DNA of 64,000 bases from an uncultured Oscillospiraceae bacterium (GTDB lineage: Bacteria > Bacillota > Clostridia > Oscillospirales > Oscillospiraceae), in the NCBI GenBank assembly GCA_947627325.1, contig CANQVO010000011.1, forward strand, positions 1-64,000, given 5' to 3'. Position numbers and translations under genes: made by a program. This document shows, in pieces, positions 18,806-29,500 of this stretch (the stretch's first letter is position 1; every line of letters starts with the position of its first letter). The notes beneath the pieces were generated by a model. It was given only the letters and a program-made list of their open reading frames with translations. It searched no databases and was not told where the DNA came from.

Positions 18806-19990
18806 ATGTCGAAAAAATACGCCATCTTCATCACCGCCCTGTTCTGCGCCTTTTTGGGCACCTTCTTTGCCGCCAACGCCTTGACGCCCGACCGGGCGTT
18901 CTCCCCCCTGGAAAACCGCGTCCTGGCCCAGGCGCCCAAGCCGGAGCCGGGCAAGCTCACGGGGCTCGCGCCCGTCACGGCGGAGGGCAACCTCCTGAAC
19001 GGCCAGTTCATGGAGGATTTTGAGGCCTACGTCACCGACCAGTTCGTCCTCCGGGACCAGTGGATCGCCCTCAAGGCCGGGGCGGAGCGCCTGATGGGCA
19101 AGCGGGAGAACAACGGGGTGTACCTGGGCGACCGGGAGACCCTGATCCCCCGCTTCGACCCCCCCGCCGACGAGCGGGCCGTCCAGCGGTGCGAGAAGAA
19201 CTTCGGCTACGTGGACGCCCTGGCGGGGCTCACCGACGCGCCGGTCTACTTCTCCCTCATCCCCGGCAAGGCGTCCCTTTGGGCGGACCGCCTCCCCGTG
19301 GGGGCCCCCAACGGGGACGAGGGGGTATACCTGCTCCGGGGGGCGCAGACCGCCGCCCGGTGGATCGACGTGAACACCGCCCTGGCCGCCCACAGGGACG
19401 AGGAGATCTTCTACCGCACCGACCACCACTGGACCTCCCTGGGGGCCTACTACGCCTACGCCGCGCTGATGGAGCGCATGGGCCAGACCCCCGTGGCGCT
19501 GGAGAGCTTCACCCCCACCGTGGCCTCCGACCAGTTCTACGGCACCGCCTACTCCACCTCCGGGGTCCGCTGGGTGACGCCCGACGTCATCCAGCTCTAC
19601 GTCCCCCAGGAGGCCGGGACGGTGACCAACTATTTCAGCCAGACCGACGTGGTGGAAAACGCCCCGCTCTACGACCTCACCAAGCTGGAGGGGAAGGACA
19701 AGTACGCCATGTTCCTCTCGGGCAACAAGCCCCTGACGGTGGTGAAGTCCAACGTGGCCCCCGCCGACGCTCCCAAGCTCCTGCTCATCCGAGACTCCTT
19801 CTCCGACGCCCTGGCCCCCTTCCTCTGCTACAACTTCTCCGAGATCCACCTGGTGGACCCCCGGTACTACAAGGTCCCCTCCGCGCAGTACGTCCGGGAC
19901 AACGGCATCGACCAGGTGCTGGTGCTGTACAGCGTGGACAATTTTGTGAGCGAGTCCAGCCTCTTTGTGCTGGCCATGCCGGCGCAGTGA
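18806..19990 (+). CDS. DHHW family (AlgX/AlgJ-like) SGNH-type protein
   Basis: A 394-residue protein with one N-terminal membrane segment (residues 5-25) and an extracellular AlgX/AlgJ-like domain. The defining FYRTDHHWTSLGAYYAY motif is intact, and LLIRDSFSDALAPFL carries the nucleophile-type Ser. These proteins take acetyl groups from an MBOAT partner to a polysaccharide. ATG 18806 has GAGGTGA upstream. It is co-directional with, and 10 bases after, the MBOAT gene. Element C begins about 10 bp after its stop. Confidence 0.9.
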   Translation: MSKKYAIFITALFCAFLGTFFAANALTPDRAFSPLENRVLAQAPKPEPGKLTGLAPVTAEGNLLNGQFMEDFEAYVTDQFVLRDQWIALKAGAERLMGKRENNGVYLGDRETLIPRFDPPADERAVQRCEKNFGYVDALAGLTDAPVYFSLIPGKASLWADRLPVGAPNGDEGVYLLRGAQTAARWIDVNTALAAHRDEEIFYRTDHHWTSLGAYYAYAALMERMGQTPVALESFTPTVASDQFYGTAYSTSGVRWVTPDVIQLYVPQEAGTVTNYFSQTDVVENAPLYDLTKLEGKDKYAMFLSGNKPLTVVKSNVAPADAPKLLLIRDSFSDALAPFLCYNFSEIHLVDPRYYKVPSAQYVRDNGIDQVLVLYSVDNFVSESSLFVLAMPAQ

Positions 19991-19999
19991 GGTTGATTT

Positions 20000-20855
20000 G
20001 GCCCAACGGGCGGGGTTTGCCGCCTGCGGATAGGCGAGGTTTGTCCTCCTGAACGGGGGGTTGTTGATTGCCCACACTGGGCAAAGGTCGCGCCTGCCCG
20101 ACGCGGGGGCCAAACCCATTTTCTTTTTCTTTGCGAAGAAAAAGAAAACGGTTTTGGATGCCAAAAGAAAAAGAAGGGGCTATTATTGTGGCCTCTCCCT
20201 CTTACCCTCGGCGGCCCGGATTTACAGGATTGCTCGTGGAAGATGCCGCCACTGGGCGGCGCGATGCCGTCCCGGGAATCAAGTAGCTCTCCTACTGCTA
20301 CCGCCGCGGCCGCCTCTAGGGCGAAGGACTGAAAGGCGGCTTGAACGGGGCCGGGATACGGTCGCCGAGGCCGCCGGTAAAGTAGAAAGTTGGGAAATTA
20401 TTCTCCCTTCCTCGTTTCAACCAAACAAAAACTCTCCCGGCGTGTAAGCTGGGAGAGTTCGTTTTTTGCAACTCGAAGGGTAATAAGCGGGGGTGGGGTG
20501 AGTGGCGAAAGGCAAAGGACAAGGGAAACGGCCCCCTAGTCCTAGTCCCCAGAGGCGGCCGCGGCGCTCATGGTAGAAACGTCACGCCCCGTTGGCGTAT
20601 CACATCGTGCCGCCCAGTGGCGGCATCTTCCACGAGCGATCCAGTCTTTCCGGGCCGCCGAGGGTGAGAGGGAGAGGCAACAATAATAAGCCAAACTCTT
20701 TTCTCTTTGGAGTCCAGGACCGTTTCTCTTTTCTTCGCAAAGAAAAGAGAAATGGTCCTGGCCCCCGCGCCGGGAGGCGCGACCTTTGCCCAGTGTGGGC
20801 AAGCAATAACCCCCCGTTGAGAGGAAAAACCTTGCCTTACGGAAAAAGAGGATAA
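20000..20855. repeat. Composite inverted-arm element, copy C
   Basis: The third full copy, in the convergent gap between the DHHW gene and the NlpC/P60 gene. Same polarity as copy B: left arm type 2 long hairpin (about 20112-20159), centre GTTTCAACC...terminator...CTCGAAGG (20416-20480), right arm type 1 (about 20715-20762). The outer end reads GCGGATAGGCGAGGTTTGTCC followed by CCTGAACGGGGGG, the mirror of the right end. The copy-specific left inner arm (GGCGGCTTGAACGGGGCCGG) matches the inverted right inner arm of copy A, which fixes the relative orientations. No coding capacity is supported. Confidence 0.9.
20430..20468. terminator. Central bidirectional terminator of element C
   Basis: AACTCTCCC (20430-20438) pairs with GGGAGAGTT (20451-20459), with A-rich upstream and CGTTTTTTG downstream. 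Confidence 0.8.
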
Positions 20856-20873
20856 CCCCCCTCCCCCGCCGGG

Positions 20874-21692
20874 TCAGGGGAAAATGCTGGCAACGCGCAG
20901 GAGGGCGCGGGCCAGGTCGGGGCGGTAGAGGGGGTCGGCGGGGTCCAGGGAGTTGACCGTCACCCCGCCGCCGCCGCGGGCGGTGGCGTGGAGGTAGCGG
21001 CCCCGGCCCAGGTACAGGGCCACGTGGCCGGGGAAAAAGAGGGCGTCGGCGGGCCGCAGGCGGGCGCGCGGGATCTCCCCCAGGGCGAAGCCCGGCGCCA
21101 GGGCCGCGTCCCGGTAGACGGTGACGCCGTTCAAGAGATAGGCCATGGACACCAGCCCCGAGCAGTCGATGCCCCAAGGGGTCTTGCCGCCCCAGCGGTA
21201 CGGGCTGTCCCGGTAGAGCAGGGCGGCGCGGACGATCCGGGCGCGCATGACCACCGGGGGCACCCGGGGCGGGGCGGTGAGCCGCGCGCCCAGCAGGCCG
21301 GAGCGGATATACCCCCTCGTGCCGTCGGCCAGCGCCGCCTCGGTCCAGCCCTCCCCCGCCTCTCCCATCTCCGCCACCACCGCGCCCAGGGGCAGGGTGT
21401 TCAAGACGGGGGCGCGGATGTCGGGCCGGGCCAACACATGGGCGGCGGTCCGCCAGCGGACGATCTTCTTTGGCAGCGCCTCCCACCGCGCCGCCTCCTC
21501 CCCATCGGTCAGCAGGTGGGAGACGGGGGCGTAGCCCTCGTAGCGGTAGGGCGTCCGCACCTGCCGCCACGGGGCCGAGGGCTGGGCCAGCACCTCCAGG
21601 ACCATGCCGCAGAGGGCCTCGTCCGCCAGGGGGCTGGCCGGGTCGGGGGCGGTGTGCAGGGGGCACACCGGGGTCTTGACCACAGCGTTCAC
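20874..21692 (-). CDS. NlpC/P60 endopeptidase with SH3-like domains
   Basis: A 272-residue protein with two SH3-like regions (about residues 1-60 and 75-140) followed by an NlpC/P60 domain. WGIDCSGLVSMAYLLNG carries the catalytic Cys and GHVALYLG the His, as in YkfC-type gamma-D-Glu-diamino acid endopeptidases that cleave muropeptide stems. No signal peptide is seen, which suits a cytoplasmic recycling enzyme. GTG 21692 is chosen because AAAGGAGG lies eight bases upstream; another GTG nine bases earlier overlaps it. It is divergent from the D,D-carboxypeptidase gene. Confidence 0.9.
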   Translation of the reverse strand: MNAVVKTPVCPLHTAPDPASPLADEALCGMVLEVLAQPSAPWRQVRTPYRYEGYAPVSHLLTDGEEAARWEALPKKIVRWRTAAHVLARPDIRAPVLNTLPLGAVVAEMGEAGEGWTEAALADGTRGYIRSGLLGARLTAPPRVPPVVMRARIVRAALLYRDSPYRWGGKTPWGIDCSGLVSMAYLLNGVTVYRDAALAPGFALGEIPRARLRPADALFFPGHVALYLGRGRYLHATARGGGGVTVNSLDPADPLYRPDLARALLRVASIFP

Positions 21693-21833
21693 GCAGGGCA
21701 CCTCCTTTGGGTCGCTTGTTCAATTTATTCCAGCGGCGCAAAAATATTTACCGCTTCCCGCCGGCATATTCCCCGGCCAAATTTCACATCCTGTGGACAG
21801 GGAAATCGCGATCACAAGAGAAGGAGACGCCCT

Positions 21834-22973
21834 ATGATGAAACGAGTTGTCGCGGCACTTTTGTGCCTTTCTTTGTCCCTGACCCCCGCTCTGGCCGCCC
21901 CGGCCGGCCCCGGCGAGCTGCCGGTGGGCTCGGCGGTGCTGATGGAGAAGGAGACGGGGACCATCCTCTACGAGCAGAACGCCCACGCCAAGCTGGAGCC
22001 CGCCAGCGTCACCAAGGTGATGACCATGCTGTTGGTGCTGGAGGCCATCGACGGCGGGGTGCTGACCTGGGAACAGCCCATCTCCGTCTCCGCCCACGCC
22101 GTGAGCATGGGGGGCAGCCAGATCTGGCTGAAGGAGAACGAGCAGATGACGGTGCGGGATATGTTCAAGGCGGTGGCGGTGGTCTCCGCCAACGACTGCG
22201 CCGTGGCCCTGGCCGAGGCGGTGGCGGGCAGCGAGGAGGCCTTTGTCCAGCGGATGAATGAGCGGGCCGGAGAGCTGGGGATGGCGGACACCACCTTCCT
22301 CAACGCCACCGGCCTGCCCGCCCCGGGCCACGTCACCAGCGCCTACGACATCGCCCTCATGTCCCGCCAGCTGGTGCTGTACCACCCGGAGATCCGGGAG
22401 TTCACCACCATCTGGATGGACTCCCTGCGAAACGGCGCTTTTCAACTGAGCAACACCAACAAGCTCATCCGCTTTTACGACGGGGCCACCGGCCTGAAGA
22501 CCGGCTACACCTCCTCCGCCCACTACTGCCTGTCCGCCACGGCGGAGCGGGACGGGATGGAACTCATCGCCGTCACCATGAACTCCCCCACCTCCCCCCA
22601 GCGGTTTGAGGCAGCCAAGGCCCTGCTGAACTTCGGCTTCGCCAACTACGCCCTGGTGAACGTCTACCCCAGCCAGGCCATCCCGCCGGTGAACGTGGAA
22701 CTGGGGGAGTATGAGACGGTCCAGCCCCTGCTGGAGGGCAGCGCCAAGGTCCTGCTGGAGAAGGCCCAGGCCGCCCGGGTGGAGACCGCCCTGGAACTCT
22801 CCCCCACCGTCCAGGCCCCCGTGGAGCAGGGGCAGATCTTGGGGCATATGCGCGTCAGCGTGGACAACGTGACGGTGGCGGAGGTGCCGCTGGTGGCGGA
22901 CCGGGCGGTGGACAAGCTGACGGTGGGCGGTATCTTCAAGCGGCTGGTCCGCCCGCTGTTCCTGGCCCCCTGA
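21834..22973 (+). CDS. Serine D-alanyl-D-alanine carboxypeptidase (DacF/PBP5-type)
   Basis: A 379-residue secreted low-molecular-weight PBP. A signal peptide (cleavage near ALA-AP, residue 22) is followed by the peptidase S11 domain with S58-x-x-K61 (ASVTK), the SAN motif (SANDC) and KTG (GLKTGY), then a PBP5-like C-terminal domain and a hydrophobic anchor end (RLVRPLFLAP). It trims terminal D-Ala from peptidoglycan stems. AAGGAGA precedes ATG 21834; the next codon is also ATG. A 17-bp bidirectional terminator follows. Confidence 0.95.
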   Translation: MMKRVVAALLCLSLSLTPALAAPAGPGELPVGSAVLMEKETGTILYEQNAHAKLEPASVTKVMTMLLVLEAIDGGVLTWEQPISVSAHAVSMGGSQIWLKENEQMTVRDMFKAVAVVSANDCAVALAEAVAGSEEAFVQRMNERAGELGMADTTFLNATGLPAPGHVTSAYDIALMSRQLVLYHPEIREFTTIWMDSLRNGAFQLSNTNKLIRFYDGATGLKTGYTSSAHYCLSATAERDGMELIAVTMNSPTSPQRFEAAKALLNFGFANYALVNVYPSQAIPPVNVELGEYETVQPLLEGSAKVLLEKAQAARVETALELSPTVQAPVEQGQILGHMRVSVDNVTVAEVPLVADRAVDKLTVGGIFKRLVRPLFLAP

Positions 22974-22978
22974 GCGTA

Positions 22979-23015
22979 AAAAAGAGAGACGAGGCTGGGC
23001 CTCGTCTCTCTTTTT
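22979..23015. terminator. Bidirectional terminator
   Basis: A 17-bp perfect stem, 22979-22995 with 22999-23015, three-base loop, A run on the left and T run on the right. It serves both the carboxypeptidase and the convergent membrane-protein gene. Confidence 0.93.
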
Positions 23016-23027
23016 GTCCCGCTGGGT

Positions 23028-23846
23028 CTACGCGGCCTCCTGGGTGGGGTCGAGCAGGTCCTCGGCCTCCAGGGGCGCGTCCAGGTCGTCCGCCTCGGCG
23101 GTGGGGACGCCGGACAGCTCCAGCCCGGCCTCCTCGTCCCGCTTGGCGCAGGTCATGCACAGCCGCTCCTTGTGGGCCGCCACCGCCTCCTCCACCGAGC
23201 CGTAGGTCAGATCGTCGGTGCGGTCCAGGTGGTAGCAGTCCTCGTGGGAGTGGTAGACGCTGCCGTGGGCCGTCCAGTAGACCGCCACGCCGTCGTAGAT
23301 CTGCTGGGCCAGGTCCTGACCCTGCTGTTCGGCGCTGTACGGGTCAAAGTCGTACCCGGTCAGACCGCCGATGAGCAGGGCCACCACCGCCACGATGGAG
23401 GCGATGGTCTTGGTCTTGCCGTCGGCCTCTTTGTTGGTGAGGATCAGGATGATGAAGGGCACAAAGGCCAGCACGCTGGCGATCATCCCCAGGTTGTTCC
23501 AGAGCCAGAACTTCACCTTATTGGCCTGGGAGGCCGGGGCGATGCGGTTGGCCCGCTTCCAGAGCTGGGAGCCCACCACCACGCAGACAAGGTCCAGCGC
23601 CAGCGCGCCGATACCCAGCACCCAGCGCAGGGTCTCCCCCGCGGGGATCTTGCCCACCAGGATCAGCAGGGCCAGCACCTCCAGCGCGATGGCCGCCACC
23701 CATAGGACGGCGGCGCCGACGCGGAGGCCGGTGGCGCTGCCCGCGGGGCGGGCGGGGTTCTGGGGCTTGGCCGCGCCGGGGGTGGGGCTGGCGGAGGAGG
23801 CGGCGGTCAGGTTATGCTGTTTGCGGGGCTTCTTTGTCTCTGCCAT
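23028..23846 (-). CDS. Membrane protein with C-terminal Cys/His metal-binding motif
   Basis: A 272-residue protein. A Pro/Ala-rich cytoplasmic start is followed by about four hydrophobic segments between residues 43 and 165. The C-terminal part has VYWTAHGSVYHSHEDCYHL, then 20-odd residues later LCMTCAKR. This Y-H-x-x-x-C...C-x-x-C pattern resembles the small Ada-like zinc motif found at the ends of secreted nucleases and competence proteins. A zinc or redox role is inferred. It follows ilvD by 33 bases in the same direction and may be its operon partner, though no functional link is obvious. Confidence 0.7.
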   Translation of the reverse strand: MAETKKPRKQHNLTAASSASPTPGAAKPQNPARPAGSATGLRVGAAVLWVAAIALEVLALLILVGKIPAGETLRWVLGIGALALDLVCVVVGSQLWKRANRIAPASQANKVKFWLWNNLGMIASVLAFVPFIILILTNKEADGKTKTIASIVAVVALLIGGLTGYDFDPYSAEQQGQDLAQQIYDGVAVYWTAHGSVYHSHEDCYHLDRTDDLTYGSVEEAVAAHKERLCMTCAKRDEEAGLELSGVPTAEADDLDAPLEAEDLLDPTQEAA

Positions 23847-23879
23847 GTTCCATTCTCCCTTCTGATAGACGCTCTTGGC

Positions 23880-25541
23880 TTATTCCAGCACCGCGCCCCG
23901 GGCGGCGGAGGTGACCAGCTTGGCGTACCGGGCCAGGTAGCCGGTGGTGACCGCCGGGGGCTTGGGCTGCCAGACCGCCCGGCGGGCGGCCAGGGTGGCC
24001 TCGTCCACCAGCAGGTCGATCTTGCAGTTGGGGATGTCGATGGCGATCTGGTCCCCCTCCTCCACCAGGGCGATGGGCCCGCCCTGGGCGGCCTCGGGGC
24101 AGACGTGGCCGATGGAGGCGCCCCGGGTGGCGCCGGAGAAGCGGCCGTCGGTGATGAGGGCCACCTCCTTATCCAGGCCCATCCCGGCGATGGCGGAGGT
24201 GGGGTTGAGCATCTCCCGCATCCCCGGCCCGCCCTTGGGACCCTCGTAGCGGATGACCACCACATCGCCGGGTACGATCTTTCCCTCGTAGATGGCGGCG
24301 ATGGCGTCCTCCTCGCTGTCAAAGACCCGGGCGGGGCCGGTGTGGGTCATCATCTCGGGGGCCACGGCGGCCTGCTTGACCACGCAGCCCTCGGGGGCCA
24401 GGGTGCCCTTGAGCACGGCGATGCCGCCGTAGGGGGAGTAGGGCTTGTCGATGGGGCGGATGATCTCCGGGTCCAGGTTGACCACGCCCTCCAGATTCTC
24501 CGCGATGGTCTTGCCGGTGACGGTCATGAGGGAGGTGTCCAGCAAATTCTTTTTGGTCAGCTCCTTCATCACCGCCCACACCCCTCCGGCGGCCTCCAGG
24601 TCCTCCATAAAGGTGTCCCCGGCGGGGGCCAGGTGGCAGAGGTTGGGGGTCTTGCGGGAGATCTCGTTGGCCATGTCGAAGTCGATGTCCAGCCCGCACT
24701 CGTGGGCGATGGCGGGCAGGTGGAGCATGGAGTTGGTGGAACAGCCCAGGGCCATGTCCACCGTCTCGGCGTTGTGGAAGGCGGCGGGGGTCATGATGTC
24801 CCGGGGCTTGATGTCCCGCTTGACCAGCTCCATGATCTGCATCCCCGTGTGCTTGGCAAGGCGCAGGCGGTGGGACCACACCGCGGGGATGGTGCCGTTG
24901 CCCCGCAGGGCCATGCCCAGGGCCTCGGTGAGGCAGTTCATGGAGTTGGCGGTGTACATCCCGGAGCAGGAGCCGCAGGAGGGGCAGGCGTTCTCCTCAA
25001 AGTCCCGCACCCCCTCGTCGTCCAGCTTGCCGGCCTTGTAGGCCCCCACCGCCTCGAACATATGGGACAGGCAGGAGCGCCGGCCGTCCCGCAGGCGACC
25101 GGCCAGCATGGGCCCGCCGGAGCAGAAGATGGTGGGGATGTTCAGCCGGGCGGCGGCCATGAGCAGGCCGGGGACGTTCTTGTCGCAGTTGGGGATCATC
25201 ACCAGGCCGTCAAACTGGTGGGCGATCGCCATAGCCTCGGTGGAGTCGGCGATCAGGTCCCGGGTCACCAGGGAGTACTTCATGCCGATGTGGCCCATGG
25301 CGATGCCGTCGCACACGGCGATGGCGGGGAACTCCACGGGGGTGCCCCCGGCGGCCCGGACCCCGGCCTTCACCGCCTCGGCGATCTTGTCCAGGTTCAT
25401 GTGGCCGGGGACGATCTCGTTGTGGGAGCTCACCACCCCGATGAGGGGGCGGTCCAGCTCCTCGGCGGTGTACCCCAGGGCGTAGAATAGCGAGCGGTTG
25501 GGGGCCCGCTCCACCCCTTTTTTCACATTTTCACTCCGCAT
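23880..25541 (-). CDS. ilvD: Dihydroxy-acid dehydratase
   Basis: A 553-residue IlvD, which dehydrates 2,3-dihydroxy-isovalerate and -methylvalerate in valine and isoleucine synthesis. The iron-sulfur ligands lie in [23 protein letters not shown] and [17 protein letters not shown], and the C-terminal GRFSGATRG motif is present. Length is standard. GGAGG nine bases upstream supports ATG 25541. It is the second gene of a unit starting with a mutarotase-like gene; no other ilv gene is in the window. Confidence 0.97.
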   Translation of the reverse strand: MRSENVKKGVERAPNRSLFYALGYTAEELDRPLIGVVSSHNEIVPGHMNLDKIAEAVKAGVRAAGGTPVEFPAIAVCDGIAMGHIGMKYSLVTRDLIADSTEAMAIAHQFDGLVMIPNCDKNVPGLLMAAARLNIPTIFCSGGPMLAGRLRDGRRSCLSHMFEAVGAYKAGKLDDEGVRDFEENACPSCGSCSGMYTANSMNCLTEALGMALRGNGTIPAVWSHRLRLAKHTGMQIMELVKRDIKPRDIMTPAAFHNAETVDMALGCSTNSMLHLPAIAHECGLDIDFDMANEISRKTPNLCHLAPAGDTFMEDLEAAGGVWAVMKELTKKNLLDTSLMTVTGKTIAENLEGVVNLDPEIIRPIDKPYSPYGGIAVLKGTLAPEGCVVKQAAVAPEMMTHTGPARVFDSEEDAIAAIYEGKIVPGDVVVIRYEGPKGGPGMREMLNPTSAIAGMGLDKEVALITDGRFSGATRGASIGHVCPEAAQGGPIALVEEGDQIAIDIPNCKIDLLVDEATLAARRAVWQPKPPAVTTGYLARYAKLVTSAARGAVLE

Positions 25542-25568
25542 TGTGTTGTGCCTCCGTTTTTTTATCCC

Positions 25569-26354
25569 TTACAGCTGGAAGTCCATGTCCAGGCTCCAGG
25601 TCCGGCTCTCCCCAGGCTGCATCCAGAACGCGCCGGGGCGGGCCATCAGGTCGTGGGCATCGTTCACGTGGCCGTCCCAGGGCTCCATGCACAAAAAGCC
25701 GGGCACCCCGGGCGGGGCCCACAGGACGGTGCAGAACCAGCCCTTGGTGGCCACCTGGATGTACTTGCCGCTGGGCTTGTGCTCCAGGCGGCACCAGTCC
25801 CCCGCGTCCTTGCGGACGATGGGGCCGTCGTCGAACATGGAGGTCTCCACCGCCAGTTCCGCGCCGCCCTCCAGGCGGATGACGTAGTCGCCCAACTCAC
25901 TGCCGGGGACGAAGGGCACCCGGAAGCCGGGGTGGTAGCCCATCTGGGTGGGCATAGGCTTGTCAGAGGTGTTGGTGGCGGTGCAGATGGTGCGGGCCCG
26001 CTTGCCCTCCAGCTTGTGGACCGTCTGGAAGGTGAAGGACCAGGGCCAGGGCTCCGCGCCGTCGTGGGTAAAGCGGAAGGTCAGGCTGTCCGGCGACTGG
26101 TCCACCAGCTGGTGGGGGAAGTCCCGGACGAAGCCGTGCTTGGAGGTGACGGTGTGGCGGACGCCGTCGGCCTCGAACCAGTCGTCCTGGATGACCCCGC
26201 ACCAGGGGAAGCAGACCGGGGCCCGGAAGGGCCACACGGCGGGGTCGGCGCCCCAGATGAGCTCCTGGCCGTCCGCCTTGCGGATGTTCCACAAAAGGCC
26301 GCCCAGGTCGTTGGCCACCAGGGTCAGATCGCGGTTTTGAATGGTGTATTCCAT
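25569..26354 (-). CDS. Aldose 1-epimerase-like protein (LacX type)
   Basis: A 261-residue galactose-mutarotase-like protein. RAPVCFPWCG, GFVRDF and MGYHPGFRVPF match the LacX/YihR-type branch, which acts on sugar anomers or phosphosugars. No signal peptide is seen. ATG 26354 has AAAGGGGGA upstream and a good promoter (TTGCAA-N17-TATGAT on the minus strand). It leads a three-gene unit with ilvD and the membrane protein at 23028. The natural substrate is not evident. Confidence 0.88.
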   Translation of the reverse strand: MEYTIQNRDLTLVANDLGGLLWNIRKADGQELIWGADPAVWPFRAPVCFPWCGVIQDDWFEADGVRHTVTSKHGFVRDFPHQLVDQSPDSLTFRFTHDGAEPWPWSFTFQTVHKLEGKRARTICTATNTSDKPMPTQMGYHPGFRVPFVPGSELGDYVIRLEGGAELAVETSMFDDGPIVRKDAGDWCRLEHKPSGKYIQVATKGWFCTVLWAPPGVPGFLCMEPWDGHVNDAHDLMARPGAFWMQPGESRTWSLDMDFQL

Positions 26355-26389
26355 AGAAAGATCCCCCTTTTGTCAAAATGGCTGGTACC

Positions 26390-26418
26390 ATCATACCACC
26401 CCCCGCCCCGGATTGCAA
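26390..26418 (-). promoter_or_regulatory. Promoter of the mutarotase-ilvD unit
   Basis: On the minus strand TTGCAA (26413-26418) and TATGAT (26390-26395), spacer 17 bp. The -35 is inside GCCCCGGATTGCAAG (26405-26419), which is repeated inverted at 26481-26495 in front of the SLH gene. Confidence 0.8.
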
Positions 26419-26551
26419 GCAAAAGCGCCCGTCTTGCCACGGAAAGGGTTTGGGATGGGGATTTTCGCAAATTTTTCCGTCTTGCAATCCGGGGGCGGCT
26501 ATGATAAGGTAATGGGAGAAGTATCCGTATGAGCGGAAAGGAGAAAGACCC

Positions 26552-29500
26552 ATGAAGAAAAAACTGCTGTCTACCCTGTTGGCGCTGGCCATGGCGCTGA
26601 CCCTGCTGCCCACGGCGGCCCTGGGAGCCGACCAGGCCGAGCCCACGGAGCACCAGGAAAGCTGGATCACCAACGTCAATTTCTACTACCGCGGCGCGGC
26701 CGTCATCCCGACGGACGACGTCCCCTGGGCGGACCACAGCGCCCAGCGGAATGTGTTCGCCGTCAAACTGGACGGCGGGTACACCACCGCGGACAAGGAG
26801 GCCGGAATTTACAGCTTCGCCATCAAGGCCGGCTCTCCCAGCGACAACCCCAAAGACGAGAGCTATGTCCCCGTCGAAAAGGTCCTCTACGACAAGGAGT
26901 GGCCTGATCCCGGCCTCTCCAAAACGGCCTATTTTGAGGTCCCCGTCGGCGTTCTGAAAAGCGATCAGAGCACCTACACCGTCCGGGTGGTGAACAAGGA
27001 TGGGAAGTATGACGAGAAGTCCATCACCCTGAAAAAGGTGACCTTTAAGGACAACGCCGGCGAGAATATCAGCGGCAAGAGCGCCTGGGCCGAGGCGGAC
27101 CGGGACCATGTGCTTCAGGAGGACGGCGGCGGCGCCTTCTGCGCCTTCGTCTCGGCCGAGGACTCCTATCCCGACCTGCCCAGCCTGGCGGACACCGGCG
27201 ACGGCGTCGGCAAGGGCCAGTTCCTGGGCTGGGCGAAGACGCAGGAGCAGGAGAACGCCCAGCTGTTCGCCTCCATCCCCGAGGACACCACCCTCTACGC
27301 CGTCTTTGGCGAGCGGCCCAACCGGGTGCTCAAGGTGCGGACCCAGGACGGCCCGGAGGGCCAGGAGGTCGCCTGGGGCCAGAGCGTGACCCACACGGTC
27401 GAGTTCGGCCAGCGCGAGCCCCTGACCCTCTACATCCGCAACGAGGGCAACCGGAAGTTCGAGAAGGTCTACACCTCCTCCACCGCCCACTTTGACATGA
27501 CCTATGTGGCCCCCACGGACCCGGGTGTGACCCAGGTCACCGAGGGCGTGTTCCATAACTGCTACAACATCGAGCCCGGAAAGACCCTGGCGGTGCGCTT
27601 CACCCCCAAGGAGAACATCCCCGTTGGCACCTACGATGACCAGGCCATCCTGCAAAACGAGACGGACAGCACCATCCGCTACATCCCCATCCACCTGGAG
27701 GTGAAGCCCCGCCAGGTGGAGCTCACCGCCGAGAACCTCACCAAGACCTACGGCCAGAGCCTGGGCCCGGAGGCGGTGGAGTGGTCGGTGGACGGCGACG
27801 AGGACGGTGCGCTCAAGGCCCTCCTCTCCGGCGCGCTGACCTTCACCAGCAGCGGCTTCCTCCCCTCCATCGACGCCAAGGAGGACGGCTACCCCATCGA
27901 GATTCAGAACAGCCAGGGGCATTTTAATGTCAACTGGAAGGGCGAGACCCCCAAGGTGGTGGTAAAGCCGGCCGATCCCAAGCCCAGCGTGGACAAGCCC
28001 GCCGTGTCCCTGATGAAGGGGCACAGCCTGTCCGACGTGACGCCCACGGTGGAGTTCACCAACCCCAACAACAACGACCCCGTGGCCGGCGACATCACCT
28101 GGCAAGACGGTAACCAGCACTGGGACACCAAGGGGGAATATAGCGCGACGTACACCTTCACCCCCCATGCCAGGAACAACTACAACGTCTATAAGGGCAC
28201 GGCCACGGTGAACGTCTCGGACAAGTACACCGTGGATCTGAAGCCCACTACCGCCGCGGCGTGGCACACGGTGGAGTACGACGGCCAGACCCACGCCATC
28301 AAATTTGCCATCCACCCCGACCACGACTACGATAAGGACATCTCCGAGATCGGGCCGATCCAGGTCACCTACCAGAAGCAGGGCGCCGACGGCCAACCCA
28401 CCGAGGAACCCCCCAAGGACGCGGGGGTCTACACCGTGACCGCCCGGACGGAGGAGAGCGAACACTTCGCCGCCGACGAGTCCACCGCCACCCTGACCAT
28501 CTCCCCCAAGACGGTGGCCGTCACCTGCACCGCCAAGGACAAGGTCTACGACGGCACCACCACCGCCACCGCCGGGACCCCGGCGCTCCAGGGGGTCCTG
28601 CGGAACGACGTGGTCTCCGTGACCGCCACCTCCGCCGTCTTTAACAGCGCCGCCGTGGGCGAGAAGAAGCCCGTCACCGTCACCCTGGGCGAGCTGACCG
28701 GCGCCGCCGCGGGCAACTACCGGCTCCCCGTGGGCGGCACGGTGGCCGCCACCGCCTCCATCCGCAAAAAGCCCGTCACCCTCCAGCCCACGGCGGAGGC
28801 CAAGCTCACCAAGGAGTACGGCGAGACCTTTGTGCTGAACCTGGATCAGTTCCAGATCGCCGAGAACGGCCTGGTGGACGGGGAGTCCCTGGGCGTCCAC
28901 GTGGCGGGGCAGCTGGCCTGCGGCGGCGTGGGGCCCCAGGCGAAGGTGGGGGACTACCCCATCACCTTCACCACCAACGAGGGCAACTACGCCGTCACCC
29001 TGGCCCCCAACACCAAGCTGACCGTCAAGCCCGCCGCGCCCAAGCTGCGGGAGGGCAGCGTGCAGACCTCCACCGGCTGGTCCAAGGGCACCCTGGCGAG
29101 CGTCTCCCTGGCCGGGGAGTATGTCAACCCCCACAGCGCGGACATGGTGGTGACCGGCACCTGGGCGTGGGACGCTCCGACCACCAAGCTGGATACCGCC
29201 GTCGACAGGGTCCTGGAGGCAACGTGGACCTTCACCCCGGACGACAAGACCAACTACACCGCCGAGGGCCTGACCGGGACGGCCCAGGTGACGGTCAGCG
29301 AGTCCCAGCCGGTCTCCATCCAGGGCGCGGAGCCTCAGACGGTGACCTATACCGGCGATTCCCATACGTATGACATTGAAAAAGTCACCACCGAGCCCGC
29401 GGACGCCGTGGTCACCCTCCGCTACCGCCTCCACCAGGATGCCGACGGCGGCCACCAGAACACCGAGTCCTTCGAGGTGGAGCCCCCCGTCCAGGCGGGC

